Of a stretch of 34,745 nucleotides of DNA, positions 1 to 9,200 are shown one piece after another. The position numbers and the translations under genes are program-made. This stretch comes from an uncultured Chitinophagales bacterium (GTDB taxonomy: Bacteria; Bacteroidota; Bacteroidia; Chitinophagales; UBA2359). The stretch's first letter is position 1; each line of letters opens with the position of its first letter. A model generated the notes under the pieces. It did no database searches, was not told the origin of the DNA, and was given only the letters and a program-made list of their open reading frames with translations. Where the stretch lies: contig CALBCY010000139.1 in the NCBI GenBank assembly GCA_937927195.1, positions 1 to 34,745 on the forward strand, written 5' to 3'.

Positions 1-29
1 AAGCCAAAATTTATTTGGTTTGCTTCCAT
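1..29 (-). CDS. 5' end of a leftward gene, product unknown (partial)
   Basis: The only minus-strand ATG in the left margin is at 29-27. It opens a frame reading M-E-A-N-Q-I-N-F-G that runs off the window edge. A perfect Bacteroidota -7 box facing left lies about 80 bp upstream (116-109), so a divergent gene starting here is plausible. Only nine residues are visible, so neither the product nor the gene itself can be confirmed. Confidence 0.3.
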
Positions 30-108
30 AAATTCTATAAATGGCCCTCTTTTGAAATGATTTATCTTGTATTGAGATTAATCTACCTATAATTCTTAAA
101 AATCTGTG

Positions 109-116
109 CAAAGATA
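109..116 (-). promoter_or_regulatory. Bacteroidota-type -7 box facing left
   Basis: On the minus strand the sequence reads TATCTTTG, followed by CACAG. This matches the TAnnTTTG consensus of the Bacteroidota primary sigma factor. It lies between rsmA and the leftward partial ORF starting at 29 and would give a leader of roughly 75 nt. The candidate -33 TTTG (147-144) is 27 nt away, longer than the usual 17-23. Confidence 0.45.
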
Positions 117-146
117 GTAAATTGTTGTTGCCTAATTAAAACGCAA

Positions 147-905
147 ATGATTCGAACCAAGAAATCCCTCGGCCAACACTTCCTGATTAAAGAAGAAATT
201 GCTCAAGCAATTTCAGATGCTGTACTAACAGACTCCATTAAAAAAGTATTAGAGGTAGGTCCGGGAACAGGTATGTTAAGTAAGTATTTACTTGATAAAG
301 AAGGGATTGATTTATCTGTAATTGAATTGGATGCACGCCTTCCAGATTATTTGGTAAAAGAATATCCAAGGCTAAAAGGAAAGTACATCGAAGCAGATTT
401 CCTAAAGTTTGACATTGAAGCATGGACAAAGGAAAAATTTATTTTGGCTGGAAATTATCCTTACAATATATCTTCTCAAATATTTTTCAGAATGTTGGAC
501 CACAAAGACCAAATTATTCAAATGGTCGGAATGTTTCAAAAGGAAGTCGCTCAGCGCATAGTTGCCGATCCTGCAACGAAAGCCTACGGAATTCTAAGCG
601 TACTCGCCCAAGCCTATTATCATACAGAGTATTTATTTGATGTCGCTCCAGATTCATTCAATCCTCCTCCAAGAGTCAATTCTGGGGTAATTAGATTGGT
701 AAGAAAAGTAGGGGAGGATGAAAACTTTGAATACAAAAAACTCAGAATAGTTGTCAAAAAAGCATTTAACCAAAGAAGAAAAAAATTAAGTAACTCTTTG
801 AAAGGCTTAGAGATTGATACGACTAAAATCCCAACAGAAATGTTAAATGATCGTCCCGATCGTCTTAGTGTTGATGATTTTATATTTTTGTCGCAGCTTA
901 CATGA
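147..905 (+). CDS. rsmA: 16S rRNA (adenine(1518)-N(6)/adenine(1519)-N(6))-dimethyltransferase RsmA (KsgA)
   Basis: RsmA dimethylates two adjacent adenines in the 3'-terminal hairpin of 16S rRNA, using S-adenosylmethionine, late in 30S subunit assembly. The 252-aa product begins with the family signature KKSLGQHFL (residues 5-13). The SAM-binding loop EVGPGTG lies at 36-42 and the acidic ribose-binding residue is E60. The catalytic N6-methylase motif NYPYNISS is at 103-110, a normal variant of NLPY. The C-terminal rRNA-binding helical part carries a basic QRRKKLSNSL stretch. The length is typical of Bacteroidota (about 250-265 aa) and the start fits the conserved N-terminus. The gene stands alone, with nothing recognisable for 378 bp downstream. 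The identification is firm. Confidence 0.97.
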   Translation: MIRTKKSLGQHFLIKEEIAQAISDAVLTDSIKKVLEVGPGTGMLSKYLLDKEGIDLSVIELDARLPDYLVKEYPRLKGKYIEADFLKFDIEAWTKEKFILAGNYPYNISSQIFFRMLDHKDQIIQMVGMFQKEVAQRIVADPATKAYGILSVLAQAYYHTEYLFDVAPDSFNPPPRVNSGVIRLVRKVGEDENFEYKKLRIVVKKAFNQRRKKLSNSLKGLEIDTTKIPTEMLNDRPDRLSVDDFIFLSQLT

Positions 906-1283
906 AAATACGCCCTACAACTTCCTAAATTATAAGCACAGTCTCCAGGCTATGTTTGGTATTTGTATTAAATTCAATACTGGCATTGGCTATTGTATCT
1001 TAGTTTCCAGACTGGGATTTATCAATAGCATCTGTTGAGTTCTGAAAACAATTTCTTGACGAATTCTATGATTTAGTTGTGTGGTCTTAATGAAAAAAAA
1101 CTTGTCAGATTTGTGTCACAATAAATTTACTTGATTAAGTTATGAAATGGCAATTCTGATCCCCAAGTGCCTTGTTCATAAGGGAATTAGTTGATAGGAA
1201 CTGCTTCTTGCCCCTGCCAAACAACAAAAGATGATTTCTGAATGCCAAACTAATATGCAACCAAATCAAAATTATCCTAATCA
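906..1283. other. gene-free gap between rsmA and the dehydrogenase gene
   Basis: This 378-bp AT-rich stretch holds no ORF that looks like a protein, no tRNA cloverleaf and no strong terminator. A 63-codon frame overlapping the rsmA end is a frame-shifted shadow. I see nothing convincing apart from presumed promoter DNA for the downstream gene. Confidence 0.6.
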
Positions 1284-2240
1284 ATGAAGAATAGAGTCTT
1301 AATTGTAGAACCTTGTCACCCAGTTTTAAATGAAGAATTGAATAAAGCGGGTTATGACTGTGAAATTAATACTGAAATCTCCTACAACCAGCTTTGTGAG
1401 ATGGGGACAGATTTATATGGCTTAATTGTTAGAAGTAAATTTAAGGTTGACAAAAATTTGCTGGACAAAGCGGTAAATCTGAAATTTGTGGGTAGAGTTG
1501 GTTCTGGAATGGAACTAATAGATCAGAAGTACGCAGCTGAAAAGGGGGTCTTGTGTTTTAATTCTCCTGAGGGAAATAAGGACTCTGTGGCTGAACATGC
1601 CATTGCTCAAATGATTTCACTTTTGAAAAATATTGGGAAATCTGGCTGGGAAATGAGAAATGGAACTTGGCTGAGACAAGACAATAAAGGACGAGAATTG
1701 GGCAGTCAAATTGTGGGAATTATTGGCTTTGGCAATACTGGAAGCAGTTTGGCAAAGAAATTGTCAGGTTTTAACTGTGAAATACTAGCTCACGACAAAT
1801 ACAAAAACAACTTTGGCACTCCTCTGGTTAAAGAGGTTGAATTGGAAGAGATTTTCGAAAAGGCAGATGTCTTAAGTCTACATTTACCTTTAAACGAAGA
1901 AACCAAATGGTATGCAAATGCCAATTTCTTTTCAAAATTTAAAAAGGAAATCTTTTTGATCAATACCTCGAGAGGTGAAATTGTAAGTACAAGCAATTTA
2001 ATTGAAGCGGTAAAATCAGGCAAAATCAAAGCGGCAGCATTGGACGTTTTTGAAGAAGAACCTTTAGGTGTTTCAACGGACATGTCTAGGGCGAATTTGG
2101 ACTTTTTGAGAAGTGATTTGAGGATTCTTTTGAGCCCTCATACAGCAGGCCTAACAGTCGACTCTTATTATAAGTTAGGCTATATATTGTCACAGAAAAT
2201 TACAAAAAGTAGCTATCTGTCAGCGGAAAGTCATAATTGA
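1284..2240 (+). CDS. D-2-hydroxyacid dehydrogenase (phosphoglycerate dehydrogenase-like)
   Basis: This is a NAD-dependent D-isomer-specific 2-hydroxyacid dehydrogenase of 318 aa, the usual length for ACT-less members. The N-terminal substrate-binding half contains VGRVGSGMELID (69-80). The Rossmann domain has GIIGFGNTG (145-153), with D171 placed to bind the NAD ribose. The catalytic triad is visible: R230 in NTSRGE, E259 in DVFEEEP and H286 in SPHTAG. It probably reduces or oxidises a small 2-oxo/2-hydroxy acid. Phosphoglycerate dehydrogenase (SerA) is the closest guess, but no ACT domain and no serC neighbour are present, so the substrate is open. The gene stands alone, with a 110-bp gap to the TonB-receptor gene and that gene's own promoter. 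Confidence 0.88.
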   Translation: MKNRVLIVEPCHPVLNEELNKAGYDCEINTEISYNQLCEMGTDLYGLIVRSKFKVDKNLLDKAVNLKFVGRVGSGMELIDQKYAAEKGVLCFNSPEGNKDSVAEHAIAQMISLLKNIGKSGWEMRNGTWLRQDNKGRELGSQIVGIIGFGNTGSSLAKKLSGFNCEILAHDKYKNNFGTPLVKEVELEEIFEKADVLSLHLPLNEETKWYANANFFSKFKKEIFLINTSRGEIVSTSNLIEAVKSGKIKAAALDVFEEEPLGVSTDMSRANLDFLRSDLRILLSPHTAGLTVDSYYKLGYILSQKITKSSYLSAESHN

Positions 2241-2284
2241 ATACTCGGACGTAACAAAAAGTTAAAAACAACTTAAAATATTCA

Positions 2285-2292
2285 TATATTTG
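2285..2292 (+). promoter_or_regulatory. Bacteroidota -7 box upstream of the TonB-receptor gene
   Basis: TATATTTG matches TAnnTTTG exactly and lies 58 bp before the receptor ATG at 2351. The -33 region is weak: only GTT at 2261-2263, with a 21-bp spacer. The position suits a promoter for the 2351-11113 two-gene unit. Confidence 0.5.
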
Positions 2293-2350
2293 TCTGATTC
2301 TGAGAAAATAGAAATTGAAATAAAATTTTACTAAATACAATAGATCGTTT

Positions 2351-5300
2351 ATGAAGAAATATTTACTAGTATTCTGGAGTATCTTCCTCTCTGTTGGTCT
2401 GGTGGCACAGGTAGGAGAGATCCAGGGAAAAGTAACAGATCCCGATTTAGGTGAAGGTCTGCCTTTTGCAACAGTTACCGTAACTGTAAATGGTAGTCTG
2501 ATTGGAGCACAAACCGATTTTGACGGGTTTTACTCCATTAAGCCGCTTCCACCAGGTTCCTATGACGTTTCAGTTCAGTACGTCGGATACCAAACTTCCC
2601 TAACCGAAGGCGTAACTGTTTCGGCTGATAAAGTGACATTCCTTGACCTTGACTTGGTTACAGCATCTGAAATGCTGGATGAAATTGTCGTTAAAGAATA
2701 TAAAAACCCATTGATGGAGGCGGATAAAACTTCCACGGGTAAGACCGTTACAAGAGAAGAAATAACCAGCCTTCCAACAAGAAATGTAAGTTCAATTGCT
2801 TCGACCACTGCAGGTGTTTATCAAGCTGATGAAGGTGGTGCCCTAAATGTAAAAGGGTCCAGGTCGAACGCAACTGATTATTACGTTGATGGTATCAAAG
2901 TGAGAGGTAGTTCTGCTGTTCCAGCTCAGGCAATTGAGCAAATGACAGTTATTACTGGTGGTGTTCCTGCAAAATATGGAGATGCAACTGGTGGAATTAT
3001 CAACATTACCACTCGTGGTCCGTCTCGAACATTTGGTGGAGGTATAGAAGTACTTACTTCACAGTTCCTTGATCCTTATGGCTACAATTTGTTTACAGGT
3101 TCTTTGGCTGGTCCGTTAATTAAGGCCAATAAAGGGGAACCAAATGAAAGAGCTATGCTGGGATTTTTCGTTGCGGCGGAGTATTTAACCGAAAAGGATG
3201 ACAATCCATCTCCTTTCGATATTCCAAGAGTTAGACAATCTGTTTTAGATTCACTAATTGCCACGCCGTTGAGGCCAGGAACATTGGGTGGATTTCAGAA
3301 AAATGTTGATTTCATTACTGAAGACGATCTTGAGTTTTTAGATGCGAGAGAAAACATACGTAAACGAGAGTTTAATGGAAACTTAAAATTAGATTTCCAA
3401 CCAGTTTCAACCATCAATTTTACTTTAGGTGGTTCTTATAACTGGTATACTGGTGGTCTGGCGAGAAGGTCTGCAGGTTTTAAAACCCTTGCGAGACGTT
3501 ATGAAATGTTTGCTGATGATAGAATCCCAGAAGTTTCAGAAACTACTTATCGTGGTTTTATTAGATTTACTCAAAGATTCGGAGCAAAAACATATGATAA
3601 AGACTCTCAAACAGAAGATGTTTCATTCTTCTCTAATGCATATTATTCTATTCAATTAGATTATACAAAAGCGCTTTACAGACGTCAAGATCCTTTGCAT
3701 GAAGATCGTTTCTTCGACTTTGGACATGTGGGTAGTTTTACCACAAACAAAGTACCTGTTTATTCATGGGCACCATTGGAGCTTGAAGATGAAAATGGAG
3801 AGACTTCCTTTATCATTCCAGGGAAAAATGGTGAAGAACTTTCATTCCAAGGTTACCAGTTTGAAGGGGTTTCAATTGATGGTGTTAACTACGAATCGGG
3901 TGATTTAAACCCAATTGAAGCTGCACACAACGAGCAATATTTCGAATTAGCAGGTGATGATCAGAGCTTTTACCAAAGCCTTGATAGAATTAGCTCAAAC
4001 TTCGGATTCTTAAATGGTCGAAAATCAAGTGATCGTTCCTCTGCTTATAATATCTACAACATGCCTGGTGGGTCAGGAACAGGATTCTTCTGGAAAACTG
4101 AAGATGATCAATACCGTTTGGTATTCAATGGTTCTGTGGATATTAAAAAACCTGGTTCTTCAGATAGAAATAAGCACGCAATTGAATTTGGATTTGAATA
4201 TGAACAAAGAGTCGACAGATCATACACTATGAGTCCTGCAGATCTTTGGGATAGAATGCGTTCAAGAGTTAATGACATCAACGGTGGTATTGAAAGAGAT
4301 AAAACCATTGATGGAACTTACCTTATAATTGATGGTGAAAGAGTAGGATTAGGAGATTATGATCCTGATGTACATGGTGCATTTGGAGTTTTTGATACAA
4401 TTGGTTTTGATTACAAGAGAACTGAAAATGGTCAGACATTTTTTGACAGAGAGTTTAGAGAAAAATTTGGATTCACAGACATTCAACTACACCCGTTAAT
4501 TGATACGGATGCAGTAGATCCTAGTGAATTGAGTTTGGATTTATTCTCACCTGATGATTTATTCGGTTCAGGTTCAGCTGGTGATAGAATTGTTTCCTAC
4601 AGTGGATTTGATTACAAAGGAAATAAATTGACAGATCAACCTGCTTTTGAGGATTTCTGGAAAGGCTCTGATGATGAGTTATTCTTCCCAAGACAAGTTG
4701 GAGCTTATCGTCCAGTATACATGGCTGGTTTTATCCAAGATAAATTTACTTTTAAAGATTTGATCTTTAATGTTGGTGTAAGAGTGGATCGTTTTGATGC
4801 AAATCAAAAAGTATTAAGAGATCTATATTCTTTATATGGTACAGTAAAAGCTGGTGATTCTGAAAGACTTTCTCAGTCAATAGAAAATTACACTAAACCA
4901 GAAACCATCGGTGATGATTTTGTTGTTTATGTTGATAATGAAGTTAATCCTACATCCATCAAAGGTTATAGAGATGGTATAGATTGGTATGATGCTGATG
5001 GTAAATTTGTAAACGATGCGAATATTCTTAAAGAAGGTGGTTCTGTAAAACCATTCCTTTCTGATCCATTGGATGACAAACCTGCCGATGATATTAGAGA
5101 TGAAAATTTTGTTGATAAAATTAATAATTCATTTAAAGATTATGAGCCTCAAATTTCTATAATGCCTAGAATCGCATTCTCATTCCCTATATCGGATGAA
5201 GCAACATTCTTTGCCAACTATAGTATTTTGACTCAAAGACCTCAAAGGAATATCAGTTCATTTGCAAGTGACTATTTTTTCTCTTTGGTTGATGCAAACA

Positions 5301-6226
5301 TTAACAACTCAGGATTGAAGCCAGAAAAAACCATTTCTTACCAAGTTGGATTTAAGCAAAAAGTAAGTAAAACATCTGCCGTTTCTTTGTCAGCTTTTTA
5401 TCGTGAAATGCGTGATATGATTCAGATTATTCAAATTCCTTTAGGTTACCCTGTAGAGCAATACACTACTTTGGGTAATGTTGATTTCGGTAATGTTAAA
5501 GGTTTTGAATTGAGTTATGATTTGAGAAGAACTGGAAATGTTCGTGCAATGTTAAATTATACACTTCAGTTTGCAGATGGTACAGGTTCTGACGCATTTG
5601 GTGCAAGTAACCAAGTAAATACAGGTCAAGGTAACATTAGAAGTATCAGACCACTTAGTTTCGATTCAAGACATGGAATCAACTTAACCCTTGATTACCG
5701 GTATGGAAATGGTCGAAGCTATAATGGACCAGTTATAGGAAAAGTTAAGCTTTTGGCCGGAGCTGGTGCAAACGTAATCTTTAGAGCAAATTCTGGAACA
5801 CCGTTTACACGTCAGGAAGTTCCTACTCCAGATGGTGTGCAATTTGGTAGAAATTCAAGACCAGTTTTGGAAGGACAAATCAATGGATCTAGAAAGCCTT
5901 GGAATTTGAAAATGGATTTGAATGTTGATAAGGACTTTAATTTGAATTTTGGAAGCAAAGAAGGCAAGAAGAAAGACGGATCTACTGTAATTAACGTATA
6001 CCTACAAGTTCAAAACGTTTTGAATCAAATGAATACATTGGGTGTTTTTGCAGCAACTGGTAGTGGAGAAAATGATGGTTACTTATTGTCAGCTGAAGGT
6101 GCTGACGATGCAGCTAACAGAGCATCGACCGATTCATTCTCTTTATTGTATAACTATTTCATGCAGAACCCTAACAATTTCAATTATCCAAGAAGGATTC
6201 GTTTGGGAGCTTCTATTAACTTTTAA
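2351..6226 (+). CDS. TonB-dependent outer-membrane receptor with carboxypeptidase-regulatory-like N-terminal domain
   Basis: This 1291-aa outer-membrane active transporter is energised by TonB/ExbBD. Residues 1-20 form a signal peptide ending ..VGLVAQ. Residues about 22-105 form a CarboxypepD_reg-like beta-sandwich (GEIQGKVTDP..LPFATVTV..DGFYSI..PGSYDVSVQYVGY), the Bacteroidota hallmark. The plug spans about 115-225, with LPTRNVSSIASTTAGV, a YYVDGIKVRG segment and GGVPAKYGDATGGIINITTRG. The remainder is a large barrel ending in a beta-signal (RRIRLGASINF). There is no SusD-like gene beside it, so it is not a classical SusC/D pair. Instead an exported 1622-aa protein begins 18 bp downstream and is presumably co-transcribed. 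The ligand is unknown. The extracellular loops are long and Asp/Gly-rich. Confidence 0.92.
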   Translation: MKKYLLVFWSIFLSVGLVAQVGEIQGKVTDPDLGEGLPFATVTVTVNGSLIGAQTDFDGFYSIKPLPPGSYDVSVQYVGYQTSLTEGVTVSADKVTFLDLDLVTASEMLDEIVVKEYKNPLMEADKTSTGKTVTREEITSLPTRNVSSIASTTAGVYQADEGGALNVKGSRSNATDYYVDGIKVRGSSAVPAQAIEQMTVITGGVPAKYGDATGGIINITTRGPSRTFGGGIEVLTSQFLDPYGYNLFTGSLAGPLIKANKGEPNERAMLGFFVAAEYLTEKDDNPSPFDIPRVRQSVLDSLIATPLRPGTLGGFQKNVDFITEDDLEFLDARENIRKREFNGNLKLDFQPVSTINFTLGGSYNWYTGGLARRSAGFKTLARRYEMFADDRIPEVSETTYRGFIRFTQRFGAKTYDKDSQTEDVSFFSNAYYSIQLDYTKALYRRQDPLHEDRFFDFGHVGSFTTNKVPVYSWAPLELEDENGETSFIIPGKNGEELSFQGYQFEGVSIDGVNYESGDLNPIEAAHNEQYFELAGDDQSFYQSLDRISSNFGFLNGRKSSDRSSAYNIYNMPGGSGTGFFWKTEDDQYRLVFNGSVDIKKPGSSDRNKHAIEFGFEYEQRVDRSYTMSPADLWDRMRSRVNDINGGIERDKTIDGTYLIIDGERVGLGDYDPDVHGAFGVFDTIGFDYKRTENGQTFFDREFREKFGFTDIQLHPLIDTDAVDPSELSLDLFSPDDLFGSGSAGDRIVSYSGFDYKGNKLTDQPAFEDFWKGSDDELFFPRQVGAYRPVYMAGFIQDKFTFKDLIFNVGVRVDRFDANQKVLRDLYSLYGTVKAGDSERLSQSIENYTKPETIGDDFVVYVDNEVNPTSIKGYRDGIDWYDADGKFVNDANILKEGGSVKPFLSDPLDDKPADDIRDENFVDKINNSFKDYEPQISIMPRIAFSFPISDEATFFANYSILTQRPQRNISSFASDYFFSLVDANINNSGLKPEKTISYQVGFKQKVSKTSAVSLSAFYREMRDMIQIIQIPLGYPVEQYTTLGNVDFGNVKGFELSYDLRRTGNVRAMLNYTLQFADGTGSDAFGASNQVNTGQGNIRSIRPLSFDSRHGINLTLDYRYGNGRSYNGPVIGKVKLLAGAGANVIFRANSGTPFTRQEVPTPDGVQFGRNSRPVLEGQINGSRKPWNLKMDLNVDKDFNLNFGSKEGKKKDGSTVINVYLQVQNVLNQMNTLGVFAATGSGENDGYLLSAEGADDAANRASTDSFSLLYNYFMQNPNNFNYPRRIRLGASINF

Positions 6227-6244
6227 TTGAAAAACTAAGACAAT

Positions 6245-9200
6245 ATGTTTAGATATAAATCTATTTTTTTATTATCATCCTTTCTGCTCTTTTTAAGTGT
6301 GGGAAGCCTGTTTGCCAGAGAAAACATTGGTTTTGTAGGCAAAACAGATGAAGCTGCCAAAACAGCCAGTGATTGTGCTGGCTCGGTGGGCTTTGCAGAA
6401 CTGAATATCAATAATGTTAGGACACGTATTAACGTTGGTGGAGATATGTGGTGGGATGCCAGCTCCAACAACACTTACGAAATTCCAAAAGTAGAACCTG
6501 GTTCAGGTCTAACACCAAAGCATTCTTTGTTTGCTGGTGCAATCTGGATTGGTGGTTTCGATGCTTTGGGCCAATTGAAAATTGCCGCCCATACTTATCG
6601 TCAATCAGGTAATGATTTCTATCCTGGACCATTAGATGCGCTGGGGGAAGTTGAAGCTGCAACTTGTGAAAGCTTTGACCGTTTTTGGGAAGTAAGAGGA
6701 GTTGATATTTCAGAATTCATTGCTACTTTCGAAGCTCAGGGGACAATCTCAGAATCTGATGTTCCTGAAAGCATTCTAAAATGGCCTGGAAAAAACAATC
6801 AATTCTTTGATGCATTTGCCGAATTTCCAGTAAATAAAGATCTTGCACCTTTCTGGGATGAAGATCAAGATGGTGAATACAATCCATTACAAGGTGATTA
6901 TCCTGTAATTGATTCTGAAATAGAAGGAGTATTTGCAGATCAAATGCTTTGGTGGGTATACAATGACAAAGGTAATGCTCACTCTGAAACGCAAGGTGAA
7001 GCCATCGGTATTGAAATCCGAGGAATGGCTTTTGCTTTTGCTACCAATGATGAAGTCAACAACATGACTTTCTATAAGTATGTTATCGAAAATAATTCAT
7101 CTATCTCTTTAGATAGTACTTTTATTGCTCAATGGGTTGATCCAGATTTGGGTGAATATCAAGATGATTTCGTTGGATGTGATACCATCAATAATATGGG
7201 AATCGTATACAATGGGGATGCAGATGATGAAGGGGAAGCTGGTTATGGTGACAATCCTCCTATGCTTGGAGTCGATTTCTTTAAAGGACCAAATAAACCT
7301 ATTTTAGATGAAAACGGAAAACAAGTAGTTGGCCCAAATGGAGAACCTGAATTCATAGAATTGGGAATGAGCTCATTCTTGTACTATGACAATGATTTTA
7401 CTACTACAGGAAATCCACAAACAGCTTCTCATCACTATGGGTATTTATCGGGAACTTGGAAAGATGGTTCTCCCTTTACTTTTGGTGGAAATGGATATGG
7501 TGGAACAGAACCATTTAATTTTATGTTTCCCGATGATCCTGCCAACTCTTCTGGTTGGTCTGAATGTGCCGCAATGAACATTCCTGCAGATAGAAGATTC
7601 CTTCAGTCTGCTGGTCCTTTCAGATTAGATCCTGGTGTTGTTAATGATGTTATTGTAGGAGTTATTTGGGTACCTGAAGCTGGTGGTTGTCCAGGAGTTA
7701 CCTTTGATAAACTTCCTAATGCAGATAAAAAAGCTCAGGCTCTATTTGATAATAATTTCAAATTGATCGATGGACCTGATGCACCAAATATGACCATCCG
7801 TGAATTGGATCAACAATTGATCATTTCACTTTGGAACTCAGAATCTTCCAACAACTTTAACGAAAGTTTTGCTGATCCTGATCCTGTTTTGGCCAGCATA
7901 GGCAAACCAGATTCATTGTATACATTTGAAGGATATAGAATATTCCAATTGGCAAACTCTTCTGTTTCGCCTGCAGAATTTGGAGACCCAAATTTAGCTC
8001 GTGAAATATTTACAGTAGATGTTAAAAATGGTGTTTCAAGAATATTGAATTTTGTTGAAGACCCAGCTTTAGGTGAAGGTTCATTCCCACAGTTAATGGT
8101 GGAATCTCCAGATGAAGGTATTACACACACATTTGTGGTAACAAGTGATCAATTTGGTTCACAAGGAGTAAATAGTTTGGTTAATCACAAACGTTATTAC
8201 TTCTCTGCCTTGGCTTATTCTTACAATAATTACACTCCTTACGATCCATTGGCACCTTTTGCTGATGACAATGCACAGCAAGTTGCTTATTTAGCTGGTC
8301 GTAAAAATGTGAGAAGTTATACAGCTATTCCTCACGATATTAATTATCAATATGGGGCTGTTCAATTAGGCTCTTCTTATGGAGATAGCCCAGATGTAAC
8401 GCAAATCGAAGGATTTGGAAATGGTTGTAACGACTTGGAGTTGACAGAAGAATCCGTTAATAGAATTTTAACCAGCGATACTTTTACCGCTGATAATCTT
8501 GTCTACCAAGGTGGACGAACACCAATCAATGTTCAAGTATTTGATCCGGTTAGAGTTCCTGCTCACAAGTTTAGATTGACTATTAAAAATGCTGTGTATA
8601 CCAAAATCCCAGAAAGAACGGATAAAGGGGGACTATTGAATGTATTAGAGGATGGTTCTATCGAATATACTTCTCCTTTTAACAATACTTTCTTTGATTA
8701 CGATCACTTTAACTACACCATAACAAGTCCTAATTGCTTGGATGAAATTGCTTCTGTTGTAATAAATGTTGAAGCTAGTCCGATTAAGTATCCAGGATCT
8801 TTTGACGATACTAGAATGGTTGAATCAGGTTCAAGTGTAACGATCCCTGTCTTAGAAAATGATGTGCTAAGAGATGCTAAAATTATTTTTAATAGCCAAC
8901 CTTCAAGTGGGACTGTTGTATTAAGTGAAGAAATATTTACTTACACTCCAAATGCGAATTTCTTTGGGACAGATGTCTTTAGTTATACCGTAGAGGACTC
9001 TCTTAACAGTACTGAAATTTCACTAACAACTGCTAAGGTTTATATCAATGTCATCGATCCTAACGATCCAGTAGAATTTGAAGCAGTAGATGATATTGTT
9101 TCTGCTAGTGCAGGTGGTGTAACCGTAATTAGACCTCTTGACAATGATGTTTCTGGTGGATTAACTGGAGGGTATCGAATCGGAACAAGTGCGATATGGG

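Noticed and set aside
847-1038. 63-codon ORF overlapping the rsmA end
   Set aside because: It is a frame-shifted shadow of rsmA running into AT-rich spacer with no independent support.
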